A DNA stretch of 64,000 bases from Nostoc sp. FACHB-973 (lineage in GTDB: Bacteria > Cyanobacteriota > Cyanobacteriia > Cyanobacteriales > Nostocaceae): positions 105,853-169,852 of the forward strand of contig NZ_JACJSJ010000005.1 of assembly GCF_014698115.1 (NCBI RefSeq). The letters run 5' to 3'. Shown piece by piece: positions 1-8,202 of the stretch (position 1 is its first letter; the number at the start of each line of letters is the position of its first letter). Under the pieces are notes generated by a model that was given only the letters and a program-made list of their open reading frames with translations, did not search any database and was not told where the DNA came from. Made by a program: the position numbers and the translations under genes.

Positions 1-248
1 TACCATTGTTAATTCTTCACGGTGGAGCAGACCGAGTAACTCTACCTGAAGGAGGGAAAATTTTTTGTCAGCGGGTGAGTTCCCCAGATAAACTGAGAAT
101 CGAGTATCCAGGTGCTTATCACGAGCTTCAAAATGACCTGAATTATCAAGAAGTACTGGCTGATTTAGAAAATTGGTTGGAGCGACATTTACCATGTCAG
201 ACAGCACTGGGAGGAGAAAGCGCTAAGTCAGATTTTCCTGGTTCTTAG
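1..248 (+). CDS. Alpha/beta hydrolase, C-terminal part (cut by window edge)
   Basis: This is the 3' end of a serine hydrolase of the lysophospholipase / monoacylglycerol lipase type; the frame is open to the left edge, so the nucleophile serine and most of the fold are outside the window. What remains shows the strand and loop LLILHGGADRVT, which carries the catalytic aspartate, and YPGAYHELQND, which carries the catalytic histidine, followed by a last helix (ENWLERHLP). These are the hallmarks of the Hydrolase_4 family. The TTG near base 6 is an internal codon, not a believable start. The natural substrate cannot be read from the fragment. Confidence 0.75.
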   Translation, partial: PLLILHGGADRVTLPEGGKIFCQRVSSPDKLRIEYPGAYHELQNDLNYQEVLADLENWLERHLPCQTALGGESAKSDFPGS

Positions 249-288
249 CTTTGAGTACATGAGACTTGATTACTGGTAAACAGTAGAG

Positions 289-618
289 TCAGTTATTTAA
301 ATTATCTGAAAAATATGTTGCAGAGGATTGAGAGTTTTTCACAGCCAAGATAGGTTCTCCCTTAACTCCTCCACGGGTAAGAGTACAAATTTTATAAAGG
401 TTTTCACACTCAAAGATTGCCAAAACTAGCTCTTTTCCTGTTTGGTAAGAGGATGGTAAAGGTTTACCCACCTCGCATTCCATATCAGTTTCATTGTCAC
501 ACCACTGTAATTTCCAAATGCGCTTTTCGGTTATTGGTGCTTGTAGAGACTGAGCAAGAGCATTATACACCTGTTCAGCTTTCACATCATCCTTGGCTGC
601 TGGAACAAAAAACTTCAT
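289..618 (-). CDS. Conserved hypothetical protein, 109 aa
   Basis: I do not recognise this family. The 109-residue protein starts MKFFVPAAKDD, has no signal peptide or membrane segment, and is mixed alpha/beta in character. It has two cysteines in the middle (KLQWCDNETDMEC) and one or two more near residues 71-78. It ends 40 bases after the stop of the convergent hydrolase gene. The ORF runs cleanly from an ATG and its codon use resembles neighbouring genes, so I take it as real. No function is proposed. Confidence 0.55.
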   Translation of the reverse strand: MKFFVPAAKDDVKAEQVYNALAQSLQAPITEKRIWKLQWCDNETDMECEVGKPLPSSYQTGKELVLAIFECENLYKICTLTRGGVKGEPILAVKNSQSSATYFSDNLNN

Positions 619-720
619 AGGCTTTGATTACAAATAACGTGGGTTTCATTAGCACCAGCGTAACGCACTATTTATTTTGAGAGTCAAGTGTGTGTATGTC
701 TCAATGAGAAACTATTTTGC

Positions 721-1050
721 CTACCCTGCTGCAAACTCAGTAAACTTCCGTTTGTAGGGAGCGTGAAAACCTAAAACAATATCTTGTTTTGGTACTCCAG
801 CAGTTACTAATTCATTAGCTACTCCAACCTCCGTTCCATCTCGCTGAATCCAAATTTTGCCATCTTTAATATCAACATGGATGATGCAACCATATACCCG
901 CCTCAGTTCTTCCCATCCCAAATGAATAACTTGGTAATGGTCGCGGTCTGTATCAAAAATTAGCTGTATTTCTGTATCATCGTTTGAATGGTGAATTGAA
1001 TGACTTTTCAGGATTGTCTGTACTAATTCACGGTAGTTTATTCCTTCCAT
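721..1050 (-). CDS. xisI: XisI-like fdxN-element excision controlling factor
   Basis: The 109-residue protein matches the XisI family along its whole length: MEGINYRELVQTIL at the start, then FDTDRDHYQVIHLGW, IIHVDIKDGKIWIQ and a C-terminal GVPKQDIVLGFHAP. In Anabaena, XisI and XisH are needed with the recombinase XisF to excise the fdxN element during heterocyst differentiation. Homologues are scattered widely in Nostoc genomes without any element, and here no xisF or nif gene is visible. The start lies inside the end of xisH (13-base overlap), which indicates translational coupling. The role outside element excision is unknown. Confidence 0.85.
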   Translation of the reverse strand: MEGINYRELVQTILKSHSIHHSNDDTEIQLIFDTDRDHYQVIHLGWEELRRVYGCIIHVDIKDGKIWIQRDGTEVGVANELVTAGVPKQDIVLGFHAPYKRKFTEFAAG

Positions 1051-1454
1051 AGTAAAACCTCTTTTTTAACTGGTTCAAAAATTAGAAGCTTGAGCCTATG
1101 TTCAGCAATTATCTCTTGAATAAACGGTCGAACAAAAAAATCTTGATAAATATCTTCAGAAATTGCCAAGTATAAAACTCTATCAGGATGCTTTTTGCGT
1201 AATGCTGAACGGTACGTGAGCGTCTGACCAAGAGCTACATAAAAATCACTAATTTCTGATGCACCAATGAAAGACTTAATCTCAACTGCGATTTTTTGAC
1301 CAGCCTTTTGAGCAGCTAAAATTCTTTCTGCTCCTAAGTCTACATAAAACTCTATTTCATCAACTTTAATCGATAGAGGGTCATGGGTAATTGTCCAATT
1401 ATCTTTTTCTAAAGCTGAACGAACAGCATTGTGAAAAATGTCTTTAGCTGACAT
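1038..1454 (-). CDS. xisH: XisH-like protein, PD-(D/E)XK nuclease-like fold
   Basis: XisH family protein of 138 residues when started at the internal ATG that gives MSAKDIFHNAV, the usual family N-terminus; a further-upstream ATG would add 15 residues that the family does not have. A nuclease-like core is visible: an acidic strand (EFYVDLGAERILAA) followed by AVEIKSF, fitting the D...ExK pattern of PD-(D/E)XK enzymes. It is the first gene of a two-gene unit with xisI, which overlaps its 3' end. Known function in Anabaena is controlling excision of the fdxN element; this copy is not next to such an element in the window. Confidence 0.85.
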   Translation of the reverse strand: MSAKDIFHNAVRSALEKDNWTITHDPLSIKVDEIEFYVDLGAERILAAQKAGQKIAVEIKSFIGASEISDFYVALGQTLTYRSALRKKHPDRVLYLAISEDIYQDFFVRPFIQEIIAEHRLKLLIFEPVKKEVLLWKE

Positions 1455-1610
1455 AAGATGATTATAAATATATTCACTGGCAGTTTTTGTTGGCAGCAAC
1501 TAGAAAAGCTCTACTAAAATCAGCAGTTTGTTTTGGTACTTTTAGACTAAATATTGTAGCAGGGTAACCTAGTATATCCCAGTAGGAAAATTTTCCGCTG
1601 TCTATCTTTG

Positions 1611-2114
1611 TTAGCCCACTTGTGGAGGTATTTCATATTCGTAGCGAGAGACCAAAAAATCACCAACTTGTCTGTCGCTGTGATAGCGGAAACCAAAGCT
1701 TTCATATACTTTTCTCAGGCGCGGACGCGAAGCATCGCAATCCAAACGTAAGTAAAGTTTACCAAGTGTTTGCGCGTGTTCAATAGCCCAAGTGAGTAAC
1801 GCTGAAGAGACTTTACCGCCAGAATAACGTCGTCGAACTGCAAGGCGATGTACGAATGCTGACTCTTGTTGAGAAATGTCCGGCCAGAAAAGTAAATCTT
1901 CTAGCTGAAACTTGATTGTACCAGCTGGTTCACCTGCCCACTCAGCAATGAAAAACAATCCATTAGCAACATCTTCAGATATATTTTCTGGTGAAACTTC
2001 ACTATCACGCCACAGAGGTATACCACGCTGCTGGAGCCACAAAGCTGCTTCTAACAAAATATCCGAGACTATAAAGGTATCTTGTATGGTTGCTTGGCGA
2101 ATTGAGATGTACAT
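1611..2114 (-). CDS. GNAT family N-acetyltransferase
   Basis: A 167-residue GCN5-related acetyltransferase. The acetyl-CoA region is visible as AFVHRLAVRRRYSGGKVSSALL (motif A strand and pyrophosphate loop, around residues 86-107; the usual glycine-rich turn is here YSGGKVSS), and the C-terminal motif B as RKVYESFGFRYHSD. The N-terminal part IRQATIQDTFIVSDIL is the usual first strand and helix. The acceptor substrate cannot be predicted. It stands alone between xisHI and mnmE, on the same strand, with about 100 bases of non-coding DNA on either side. Confidence 0.85.
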   Translation of the reverse strand: MYISIRQATIQDTFIVSDILLEAALWLQQRGIPLWRDSEVSPENISEDVANGLFFIAEWAGEPAGTIKFQLEDLLFWPDISQQESAFVHRLAVRRRYSGGKVSSALLTWAIEHAQTLGKLYLRLDCDASRPRLRKVYESFGFRYHSDRQVGDFLVSRYEYEIPPQVG

Positions 2115-2209
2115 TTAGTTATTAATTGTAGATGTAATTGAACGGCAGTAAAATTTGACAAACATTAGTATAAATGTTGGGTTGCATTTAGCTGCAACCA
2201 ATATGCAAT

Positions 2210-3604
2210 TTACTTACCAATACAAAATTTACTAAAAATTCTATCTAAAATCGATTCCGTAACTTCTTCTCCAGTAATTTCTCCTAGTGCTTGAATTGCA
2301 CTCCGTAAGTCAATTGTCCAAAAATCAAGAGGTAACTGCTGCTCAATAGTTGCTTGTACCTGTTCCAAGGAAATTTTAGCTTGAGTTAAAGCTGCTGCTT
2401 GCCTTTGGTTAATGGCTAAATCCATATCAGCAGCTTGAATTTTGCCAGTTTGAATTATCTCTAAAATAGCTGTTTCTAAAGCATCAATCCCTTGATTTTG
2501 GGAGGCGGCTGTGAGAATTTTAGATTTTGGATTTTGGATTTTAGATTGAAGAGTTTTTCTTTGTGTTTCTTCTACTAAGTCGATTTTGTTAATCACTAGA
2601 ATCAACGGACGGTGTTGCACTTGTTGGTAAATTTCTTCATCGCCTTCTGTCCACCCAGCAGCGGCGTCAATGGTGAGCAAGACTAAATCAGCTGCATTTG
2701 CCGCACGGCGCGATCGCTCGACGCCAATTTTTTCTACTTGGTCTGTTGTTTCCCGAATCCCGGCAGTATCTAGCACCTGCACGGGAATTCCGCCCACAAC
2801 TAACTGAGATTCCACCACATCGCGGGTTGTGCCTGGTAAGTCTGTGACGATGGCGCGATCGCTCCGGCTCCAAGCATTCAATAAACTCGACTTACCCACA
2901 TTCGGACGCCCGACAATTGCCACTTTTAAACCAGTGCGTAGCAACTCACCTTTATCTTTGGTTGCCAATAACCGAGAAATTTCTGCGGCAATTTTCTCAA
3001 TTTCTGATATGATTACTTTATCATCCAGCGGACGAAGGTCTTCCTCAAAATCAATTCGAGCTTCGATTTCTGCCAAAATATCCAAACAGTTAGCGCGTAA
3101 CTGCCGGATCGGCTGAGCTAATTTTCCCTGTAAACCAGCTAAAGCAGTTTGGGCAGCTTGGGGCGATTTAGCTCCCACCAAATCAGCAATGCCTTCAGCC
3201 TGAGTTAAATCCAATCGCCCATTCAAAAAGGCACGGAGAGTAAATTCTCCCGGTTGAGCTAATCTTGCACCATTTTCCAAACACAGTTGTAACACCTGCT
3301 GCACTGCGATAATTCCCCCGTGGCAATGGAATTCCACCACATCTTCACGAGTGTAGGAACGTGGTGCTTTCATGATTAGCAACAAAGCTTCATCCACCAG
3401 TTGTTGTGTTTGGGGATGGCGAATATAACCGTAGAGAATCCGGTGAGTTTGCCAAACTTGTCGCCCTGGTGTGTGAAACAGAGTTTGGGCGATGGACATT
3501 GCTTGGTCACCGGATACCCGCACAATACCAACACTACCCTGTTGGGGGACAACAGCAGTGGCGATCGCGGCTATAGTTCCAGTAGTGGCAAAGAGTTCGG
3601 ACAT
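2210..3604 (-). CDS. mnmE: tRNA uridine-5-carboxymethylaminomethyl modification GTPase MnmE
   Basis: MnmE (TrmE), 464 residues, works with MnmG to modify U34 of tRNAs. The N-terminal formyl-THF-binding domain (about 1-120) contains [10 protein letters not shown] and EFHCHGG. The G domain shows G1 GRPNVGKSS, the switch [10 protein letters not shown]3 DTAG and G4 NKID. The protein ends in CIGK, the conserved C-terminal cysteine motif of the family, so it is complete. Between G4 and the G5 region (TAASQNQG) lies an 11-residue stretch ([11 protein letters not shown]) encoded by a tandem heptanucleotide-type repeat that otherwise sits between genes. The start ATG is preceded by a clear boundary to repeat DNA. 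Confidence 0.97.
   Translation of the reverse strand: MSELFATTGTIAAIATAVVPQQGSVGIVRVSGDQAMSIAQTLFHTPGRQVWQTHRILYGYIRHPQTQQLVDEALLLIMKAPRSYTREDVVEFHCHGGIIAVQQVLQLCLENGARLAQPGEFTLRAFLNGRLDLTQAEGIADLVGAKSPQAAQTALAGLQGKLAQPIRQLRANCLDILAEIEARIDFEEDLRPLDDKVIISEIEKIAAEISRLLATKDKGELLRTGLKVAIVGRPNVGKSSLLNAWSRSDRAIVTDLPGTTRDVVESQLVVGGIPVQVLDTAGIRETTDQVEKIGVERSRRAANAADLVLLTIDAAAGWTEGDEEIYQQVQHRPLILVINKIDLVEETQRKTLQSKIQNPKSKILTAASQNQGIDALETAILEIIQTGKIQAADMDLAINQRQAAALTQAKISLEQVQATIEQQLPLDFWTIDLRSAIQALGEITGEEVTESILDRIFSKFCIGK
2516..2548 (-). repeat. Tandem heptanucleotide repeat inside mnmE
   Basis: About 33 bases built of AAAATCT / AAAATCC units lie in frame within mnmE and encode roughly [11 protein letters not shown]. 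The same unit occurs between genes in this window (for example 4160-4204, 18545-18580, 18675-18705, 59550-59580). Its length is a multiple of three, so the reading frame is kept. Confidence 0.8.
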
Positions 3605-3825
3605 GAGGGCTTTTTATGAGAGTGAGGAGTGAGAAGTTAGGAGTTAGGAGTAAAAATCATAACTCATAACTCCTCACTCCTAACTCATAACTTCCTAAAT
3701 GGTAAGTATTTAGACCGTTGGGATGGCAACTGGCAAGGTAAAATTTATCTGGAAGCTAATGTTTGAAAGTTAAGAAGTTAGGAGTTGAGATTATAACTCA
3801 TAACTTTAAAAGAGAGGAATTTACT
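3605..3825. repeat. Intergenic short tandem repeats (GAGTTAGGAGTTAG type)
   Basis: The gap between mnmE and the next plus-strand gene is largely made of GTGAGGAGTGAG, AGTTAGGAGTTAGGAG and ATAACTCATAACTCC units, followed by a related copy just before the next gene. The two arms are partly complementary and could fold. The first 21 codons of a longer possible reading of the next gene are made of these repeats and are not counted as coding. Confidence 0.6.
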
Positions 3826-4026
3826 GTGGAGCAAAAAATTAACTGTGCTGTAGCCTGTGTTAACGGCTGCGTTTTAGGGGATAAATGCCCCAATCTTGAG
3901 TTTAGAGAAGCAGCTGCCAAATTTGTTGAAGAGACTTCTTTAGACACAATGTTGGAAATGGCTGAAGAACGTCTGCGGAAAAAAATGACGGAACCGCCAA
4001 AATGGGTTTTTCCTGAAGATCCGTAG
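3826..4026 (+). CDS. Small conserved hypothetical protein, 66 aa, Cys-containing
   Basis: A 66-residue protein starting at GTG (VEQKINCAVACVNGCVLGD). An AGAGAGG ribosome binding site sits 7 bases upstream; an in-frame ATG 63 bases further upstream lies in repeat DNA and would add a low-quality leader, so GTG is preferred. Four cysteines cluster near the N-terminus (CAVACVNGC and DKCPN), which could bind a metal or an Fe-S cluster, but that is inference. The rest is helical (EAAAKFVEETSLDTMLEMAEERLRK) and ends in WVFPEDP. I do not know its function. Confidence 0.6.
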   Translation: MEQKINCAVACVNGCVLGDKCPNLEFREAAAKFVEETSLDTMLEMAEERLRKKMTEPPKWVFPEDP

Positions 4027-4035
4027 CACTGAGTC

Positions 4036-4204
4036 AATCAATTTTGGATTTTGGATTACGGATTTTGGATTGAAATATATCACTCTAAGGGATTGAGGAT
4101 TTTAAATTTTTGATGCAACGATTTGTTCCACAAACTAGGGGCGAAGTATGTAACAAAATGATTTTTAATCTAAAATCTAAAATCTAAAATCTAAAATCTA
4201 AAAT
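4036..4204. repeat. Tandem heptanucleotide repeats (AAAATCT / TTTTGGA)
   Basis: The convergent gap between the 66-aa gene and the Uma2 gene holds a block of ATTTTGGATTACGG units near 4040-4070 and a regular run of AATCTAA units at 4158-4204. The blocks are roughly complementary to each other and could form a long imperfect hairpin. They resemble the STRR/LTRR repeats known from heterocystous cyanobacteria. Confidence 0.75.
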
Positions 4205-4212
4205 TGCCACCG

Positions 4213-4890
4213 TTAAATACTATCTGGATCTATATTTAATTCTCGCAGTTTTGCTGCAAGGCGATCGCTACGTTGCTTTTCCAGTTCCGCCTGTCGTGCA
4301 ACTTCTTCTGGTGCTGGAATTAGTTGTCCTTCAGGCGTAAAAAATCGTAATTTTTCCTTATCAATCCCCAAATATAACTCTAATTGCTGACTCCACAACC
4401 AACCTTGAGGATTAGGTTCCAACGGTTGATACTTACCAGCTAGCAAAACAAACCCAGCGAATTCTAAATTATTGGGATCAAACCAAAAATATTCTGGTGT
4501 ACGAAATATATCTTGGTAAATTTGTTTTTTCAAGCCTTTATCAGTTGCTGCCGTGGAATCTGATAGCAGTTCTACAATGAGGTTGGGATACTTGCCATCT
4601 TCTTCCCAGACAACCCAGCTTTTACGAGGTTTGCGTTCAGTCCCCTGCACTACAAAAAAATCTGGGCCTCGGAAGTTTTCTGATTTGAGTTGGCGTGGAC
4701 TGTAGTAGATGGTGAGATTACCCGATGCATAGAAATCGTTGCGATTTCGCCACAACCACTCCAAACATTGAATCAGCAGTGTCATTTGTAGCCGATGTAA
4801 GTCAGTTTCCAAAGGCGGTTCGTCACTATATAAATCCCCTGGGGGAAATATAACATCTTCTGGAGTTGCTAAATTTTCGACGACAGACAT
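4213..4890 (-). CDS. Uma2 family endonuclease (DUF820)
   Basis: A 225-residue Uma2/DUF820 protein with a PD-(D/E)XK nuclease-like core. The family pattern is visible in RGPDFFVVQGTER (acidic strand), YPNLIVELLSDST (the E strand) and KKQIYQDIFRTPEYFWFDP (the lysine helix and following strand). The C-terminus is a charged helix ending RLAAKLRELNIDPDSI, closely like the end of the Uma2 protein at 18718-19482. Uma2 genes are very abundant in filamentous cyanobacteria and their role is not established. It is monocistronic, facing the 66-aa gene. Confidence 0.9.
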   Translation of the reverse strand: MSVVENLATPEDVIFPPGDLYSDEPPLETDLHRLQMTLLIQCLEWLWRNRNDFYASGNLTIYYSPRQLKSENFRGPDFFVVQGTERKPRKSWVVWEEDGKYPNLIVELLSDSTAATDKGLKKQIYQDIFRTPEYFWFDPNNLEFAGFVLLAGKYQPLEPNPQGWLWSQQLELYLGIDKEKLRFFTPEGQLIPAPEEVARQAELEKQRSDRLAAKLRELNIDPDSI

Positions 4891-4977
4891 GGTAGGAAGT
4901 GTCTTAGTGCATAAGTCTAGCGTAACAGTCGATTTGTCAAATCTTGCATCTAGTCCGTTGACTGTGCCAATTTTAGA

Positions 4978-5060
4978 TTAGACTTCTTGCAAAAGTCCTT
5001 CTTTGCGTTCTCTTCTCTGCGTCTGGACGCCTCTGCGTGAGACAAAAAAATATTTATGCC
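4978..5060. repeat. Dispersed repeat of the TCTGCGT...CTCTGCGTGAGAC type
   Basis: The 268-base gap between Uma2 and the MuiA-like gene contains TCTTTGCGTTCTCTTCTC followed by TGCGTCTGGACGCCTCTGCG, a low-complexity sequence of a kind often scattered in Nostoc genomes. A 65-codon frame across it has no protein character and is not reported as a gene. Confidence 0.45.
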
Positions 5061-5158
5061 AGAGACTCCATGAGCTGCGCTCACAAGGAACAATGAAAAT
5101 AATCTGGAAATGATTTTGCGTTGTTTCAGACTTTATTTTTAAGGCAGGTCTATTGATT

Positions 5159-6787
5159 CTAAATATCCAACCCAACCACCATTAATTCCGGTGGATGTTC
5201 AACATTAAACTGATAATATATCTCTCGCCGATCCTGTGGTGCAAGAGTTAACTCCCATTCTAAAATACCCATTTCACCAAGTTGAATTTGCGGGTTAGTG
5301 CGAATCAAACGCACTTTAATTTGTTCGTTGCGGCTAACTGGTAATTGTTCAGTTACTTTCAGATTTGCTTGTTTATCGAGTAAGTTAGTAATTATCAATC
5401 GATAACTATAAGTAATTCGGCGCTGGTTGCTAATTAATCTTTTGTCTACTATACGTTCAACTAAATCACGCTCAATTTTTAAACCTTCATCAATCCCTAA
5501 ATTCAGTTTAAATTCTTGCCCTGGTGCAATATTTTCTAACCCAGTGGCACCGATGAAAACATTGTTGCGGAAAATATTCGCTTTTCCTGGTAACAAAGTC
5601 GCGCCGTTGGGACTATTTTTTACATTCGCTTGCAGATAAGCAAAACTTACCAAGCGCGGCATTGCCACATAATCAAAGTTACAAGGATAATCGTCATTAA
5701 AAATTGTTGTTTTATGCGGTGCGCCATCACTGGGAATATTACCACCACCATTTAATTTAAAAGTAACTACACTTCCTTCTTTAGATAGTTCTGCTGGAAC
5801 AATTTCTGCTGCGATGAGACTATCCTGTGCAACTTCGTCTTCTTCTTGCCAATTTCCTTCACCAGCTGGAGCTGCTATGCTAGGCAGCAGCGGTGGTTGT
5901 GCAGCAAATCTAGCTCGTCGTTGTCGTGCTATTTGTGGACGTAGGGTATCAATATACCAGGGTTCAAGTTTGGGTGGGAGTGTACCTAATCCGGGTTTTG
6001 CAGTAGAAAGGGTGAGACTTGCACCAATCCAATCTTCGCCGCTGCTTTGAGTAATTTCTGCCAGGTAACTCAAATGCACGATATCGCTCGTAGTGCTAAA
6101 ACGCAAGTCATATAACGGAGTCCAACTGGCGCGATTCACCAAGTATGATACCTCTAGTTCAAACTCGCCTTCACCTGAGACTTCAACTGCTACAACTAAG
6201 CTCAAACTTTCTTGGGGATGCGGCGTTTGGATTTTTTGCAATGAGGCGTGGAGTGCTTGCAGTTGTCTGTCTAATTCCTGCTGTTGGGCAAAGCATTCTC
6301 CAGATGCGATCGCATATTCACTATACTGGCTTCCGAGAAAGTTCAAAAAATCCAAAATTTCGCTCAAACTAAGATTTTTCCGGGACAAACTCTGTGAAAA
6401 AGGTTCCTCTGTTTTTTCACGTAAGCCTTCGATAAAACTAGATTGCAACGCCAAAGCATCGACTTGGGCTTGCAGATGGCGTTTTTCTGCCTCTAGTTGC
6501 TCAATTTGTCTTGTCAAATGTGCTACACGTTCTGCCACAGGTTCAGTAGTGTAAATGCGATCGCTACTCACACCCAGCAACCGCACTCCTACCGTACCCG
6601 TACCGCTAACCCTCACAGACTCAGTTTCCAGAGTCATTGGTACTGGGGTAATTACTAATTCCTGTTCAATTCCTGTTAACGAAACTACACCTCGTCGTGT
6701 AACCAATGCTCTATCAGCGTAGACTGTAACAGCTACAATCTCGCTTGGTACTGTTTTGCGCCAAGACTGTATTTCCGGGTTAACCAC
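5159..6787 (-). CDS. Mucoidy inhibitor MuiA-like protein (DUF4140/DUF4139)
   Basis: A 542-residue protein of the MuiA family. The N-terminal DUF4140 domain (about 15-115) starts IVAVTVYADRALVTRRG. A coiled coil follows (about 85-190: HLTRQIEQLEAEKRHLQAQV and QQQELDRQLQALHASLQKI). The DUF4139 domain (about 200-540) starts ELEVSYLVNRASWTPLYDLR and ends with LEWELTLAPQDRREIYYQF. No signal peptide or membrane segment is visible. The name comes from an effect on mucoid growth in another bacterium; the molecular function is unknown. It stands alone. Confidence 0.85.
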   Translation of the reverse strand: MVNPEIQSWRKTVPSEIVAVTVYADRALVTRRGVVSLTGIEQELVITPVPMTLETESVRVSGTGTVGVRLLGVSSDRIYTTEPVAERVAHLTRQIEQLEAEKRHLQAQVDALALQSSFIEGLREKTEEPFSQSLSRKNLSLSEILDFLNFLGSQYSEYAIASGECFAQQQELDRQLQALHASLQKIQTPHPQESLSLVVAVEVSGEGEFELEVSYLVNRASWTPLYDLRFSTTSDIVHLSYLAEITQSSGEDWIGASLTLSTAKPGLGTLPPKLEPWYIDTLRPQIARQRRARFAAQPPLLPSIAAPAGEGNWQEEDEVAQDSLIAAEIVPAELSKEGSVVTFKLNGGGNIPSDGAPHKTTIFNDDYPCNFDYVAMPRLVSFAYLQANVKNSPNGATLLPGKANIFRNNVFIGATGLENIAPGQEFKLNLGIDEGLKIERDLVERIVDKRLISNQRRITYSYRLIITNLLDKQANLKVTEQLPVSRNEQIKVRLIRTNPQIQLGEMGILEWELTLAPQDRREIYYQFNVEHPPELMVVGLDI

Positions 6788-6869
6788 TGCCAGTTTTCCC
6801 CCATTTTTAATGGTTCTGCTGGTTAATTGTTAATGTTTCTTGGTCTTAGCGTCAACCCCTTTAGGGAAT

Positions 6870-6995
6870 CAAAAATCTGGTAATGGGGCATTGGGGAGTG
6901 GGGGATGAGGGGGATGAGGGAGATGAGGGAGAATAACTCTTAACTCTTGTACAGACGCGATTCATCGCGTCTGTACTCCTCACTCCCAATGCCCA
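6870..6995. repeat. GGGATGAGGGAGATGAGG tandem repeats
   Basis: Between cmpR and the MuiA-like gene lies GGGGAGTGGGGGATGAGG with further GGGAGATGA units and a small inverted repeat around ACAGACGCGATTCATCGCGTCTGT (arms ACAGACGCGAT and ATCGCGTCTGT, about 6952-6975). The latter could act as a terminator-like hairpin for the LysR gene. Confidence 0.55.
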
Positions 6996-6999
6996 ATAT

Positions 7000-7941
7000 T
7001 TATCTCTGAGTTGTTTCAACCGTACTATAGCTATAAGTAGCATTTTGCTCTACAATGTTTTTCGCCGCAGCTAGTAGATAATCATAGTAAGCACGAGCGA
7101 CGATAGATAGCTGTTTCCCAGATGGGTAAACCATGTACCAATTTCGGTGAATGGGGAAGTGTTGGACATCTAAAATGCTGAACTGTGACGCGTCTAATAG
7201 TAAGGTATGACGAGATAAAACAGAAATTCCTAAACCACCTACAATCGCTTGTTTAATTGCTTCGTTACTTCCCAATTCCAGTTTGACTTTTACCTTTACC
7301 CCTTGTTCCTCAAATAAGCTTTGCACAGCACGACGGGTTCCTGAACCTGGTTCCCGCATAATAAAAGGTTCTTCAGACAGGCGGTGTATCGGAATATTTT
7401 TTTCTTGGGATAAAGGATGATTAAGTGGTGCAAAGACTATTAAAGGATTTTCTAAAAATGGTTGGCAAGTGATATCCATATTCTCTGGAATTTGGCTCAT
7501 AATATATAAGTCGTCCAAATTATGAGCCATCCGTTCCAAAATTTGTTCGTGATTTGTTACTTGTAAGGAGATATCAATCCCTGGATAAAGTTCGCAAAAC
7601 TGCCCTAACAAACGTGGGATAAAATATTTAGCTGTTGTAATCACTGCCAGCTTTAATTGTCCTTGTTTTAGCCCTTTTAAATCTGCCACCTTCATTTCAA
7701 ATTGGGCTATGTTATCAAAAATCTGCCGACAAGTGGCAAATAATTCCCTTCCTGCCTCCGTCAAATATAACCGCTTCCCCACCTGCTCAAATAACGGCAA
7801 TCCTACCGATTTTGTCAGTTGCTTAATCTGCATGGAAACGGTAGGTTGGGTAAGAAACAATTCCTCAGCAGCACGAGTAAAGCTACTGTGCCGTGCCGCT
7901 GCCTCGAACACTTTTAACTGGTGCAGCGTCGCTTGATTCAA
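7000..7941 (-). CDS. cmpR: LysR-type regulator of inorganic carbon genes (CmpR/CcmR type)
   Basis: A 313-residue LysR regulator. The winged helix-turn-helix is at about 4-65 (HQLKVFEAAARHSSFTRAA, LTQPTVSMQIKQL). The effector domain follows (about 95-300; LAVITTAKYFIPRLLGQF, REPGSGTRRAVQSLFE, IVGGLGISVLSRH). It belongs to the CmpR/NdhR/RbcR group that senses carbon-starvation metabolites in cyanobacteria. Placement directly downstream of ccmO and near ndhF4-ndhD4-cupB matches the Anabaena gene described as CmpR, a regulator of the bicarbonate transporter; CcmR/NdhR is the main alternative. A 9-bp perfect inverted repeat lies about 90-115 bases upstream of its start and may be an operator. Confidence 0.8.
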   Translation of the reverse strand: MNQATLHQLKVFEAAARHSSFTRAAEELFLTQPTVSMQIKQLTKSVGLPLFEQVGKRLYLTEAGRELFATCRQIFDNIAQFEMKVADLKGLKQGQLKLAVITTAKYFIPRLLGQFCELYPGIDISLQVTNHEQILERMAHNLDDLYIMSQIPENMDITCQPFLENPLIVFAPLNHPLSQEKNIPIHRLSEEPFIMREPGSGTRRAVQSLFEEQGVKVKVKLELGSNEAIKQAIVGGLGISVLSRHTLLLDASQFSILDVQHFPIHRNWYMVYPSGKQLSIVARAYYDYLLAAAKNIVEQNATYSYSTVETTQR

Positions 7942-8028
7942 GGGTAGTTCTCCTGTAAATAGCGATTCATATATATCTAGTATTACTGAACAGTTGCAAA
8001 TGATATAGCGATGCTTAGAGAAATTTAC

Positions 8029-8055
8029 GAGTTTTATTCATTATAGATAAAACTC
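8029..8055. promoter_or_regulatory. Inverted repeat upstream of cmpR
   Basis: GAGTTTTAT (8029-8037) and ATAAAACTC (8047-8055) form a perfect 9-bp inverted repeat with a 9-base spacer in the gap between ccmO and cmpR. LysR regulators bind T-N11-A dyads of this size, and autoregulation from just upstream is common for the family. No T-run follows on either side, so a terminator is less likely. Binding is inference. Confidence 0.4.
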
Positions 8056-8202
8056 TATTATCGCTATTAGAAGAAAAATATTTTATTTCTGAATTGAAGA
8101 AGCTATTATCAGAACAATAAGAAAAGCGTAAGATGCCTTCTAGTTGACGATGAATGTTGAATACTGAATATGAATTTTTGACAATTCATAATTCATTGTT
8201 CA

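Noticed and set aside
3826..4026. Idea that the 66-aa protein is a ferredoxin
   Set aside because: The cysteine spacing (CxxxCxxxC...C) does not match 2Fe-2S or 4Fe-4S ferredoxin motifs, so only a vague metal-binding remark is kept.
4978..5175. 65-codon open frame on the minus strand
   Set aside because: It runs through the TCTGCGTCTGG-type dispersed repeat, overlaps the end of the MuiA-like gene and has no protein character.
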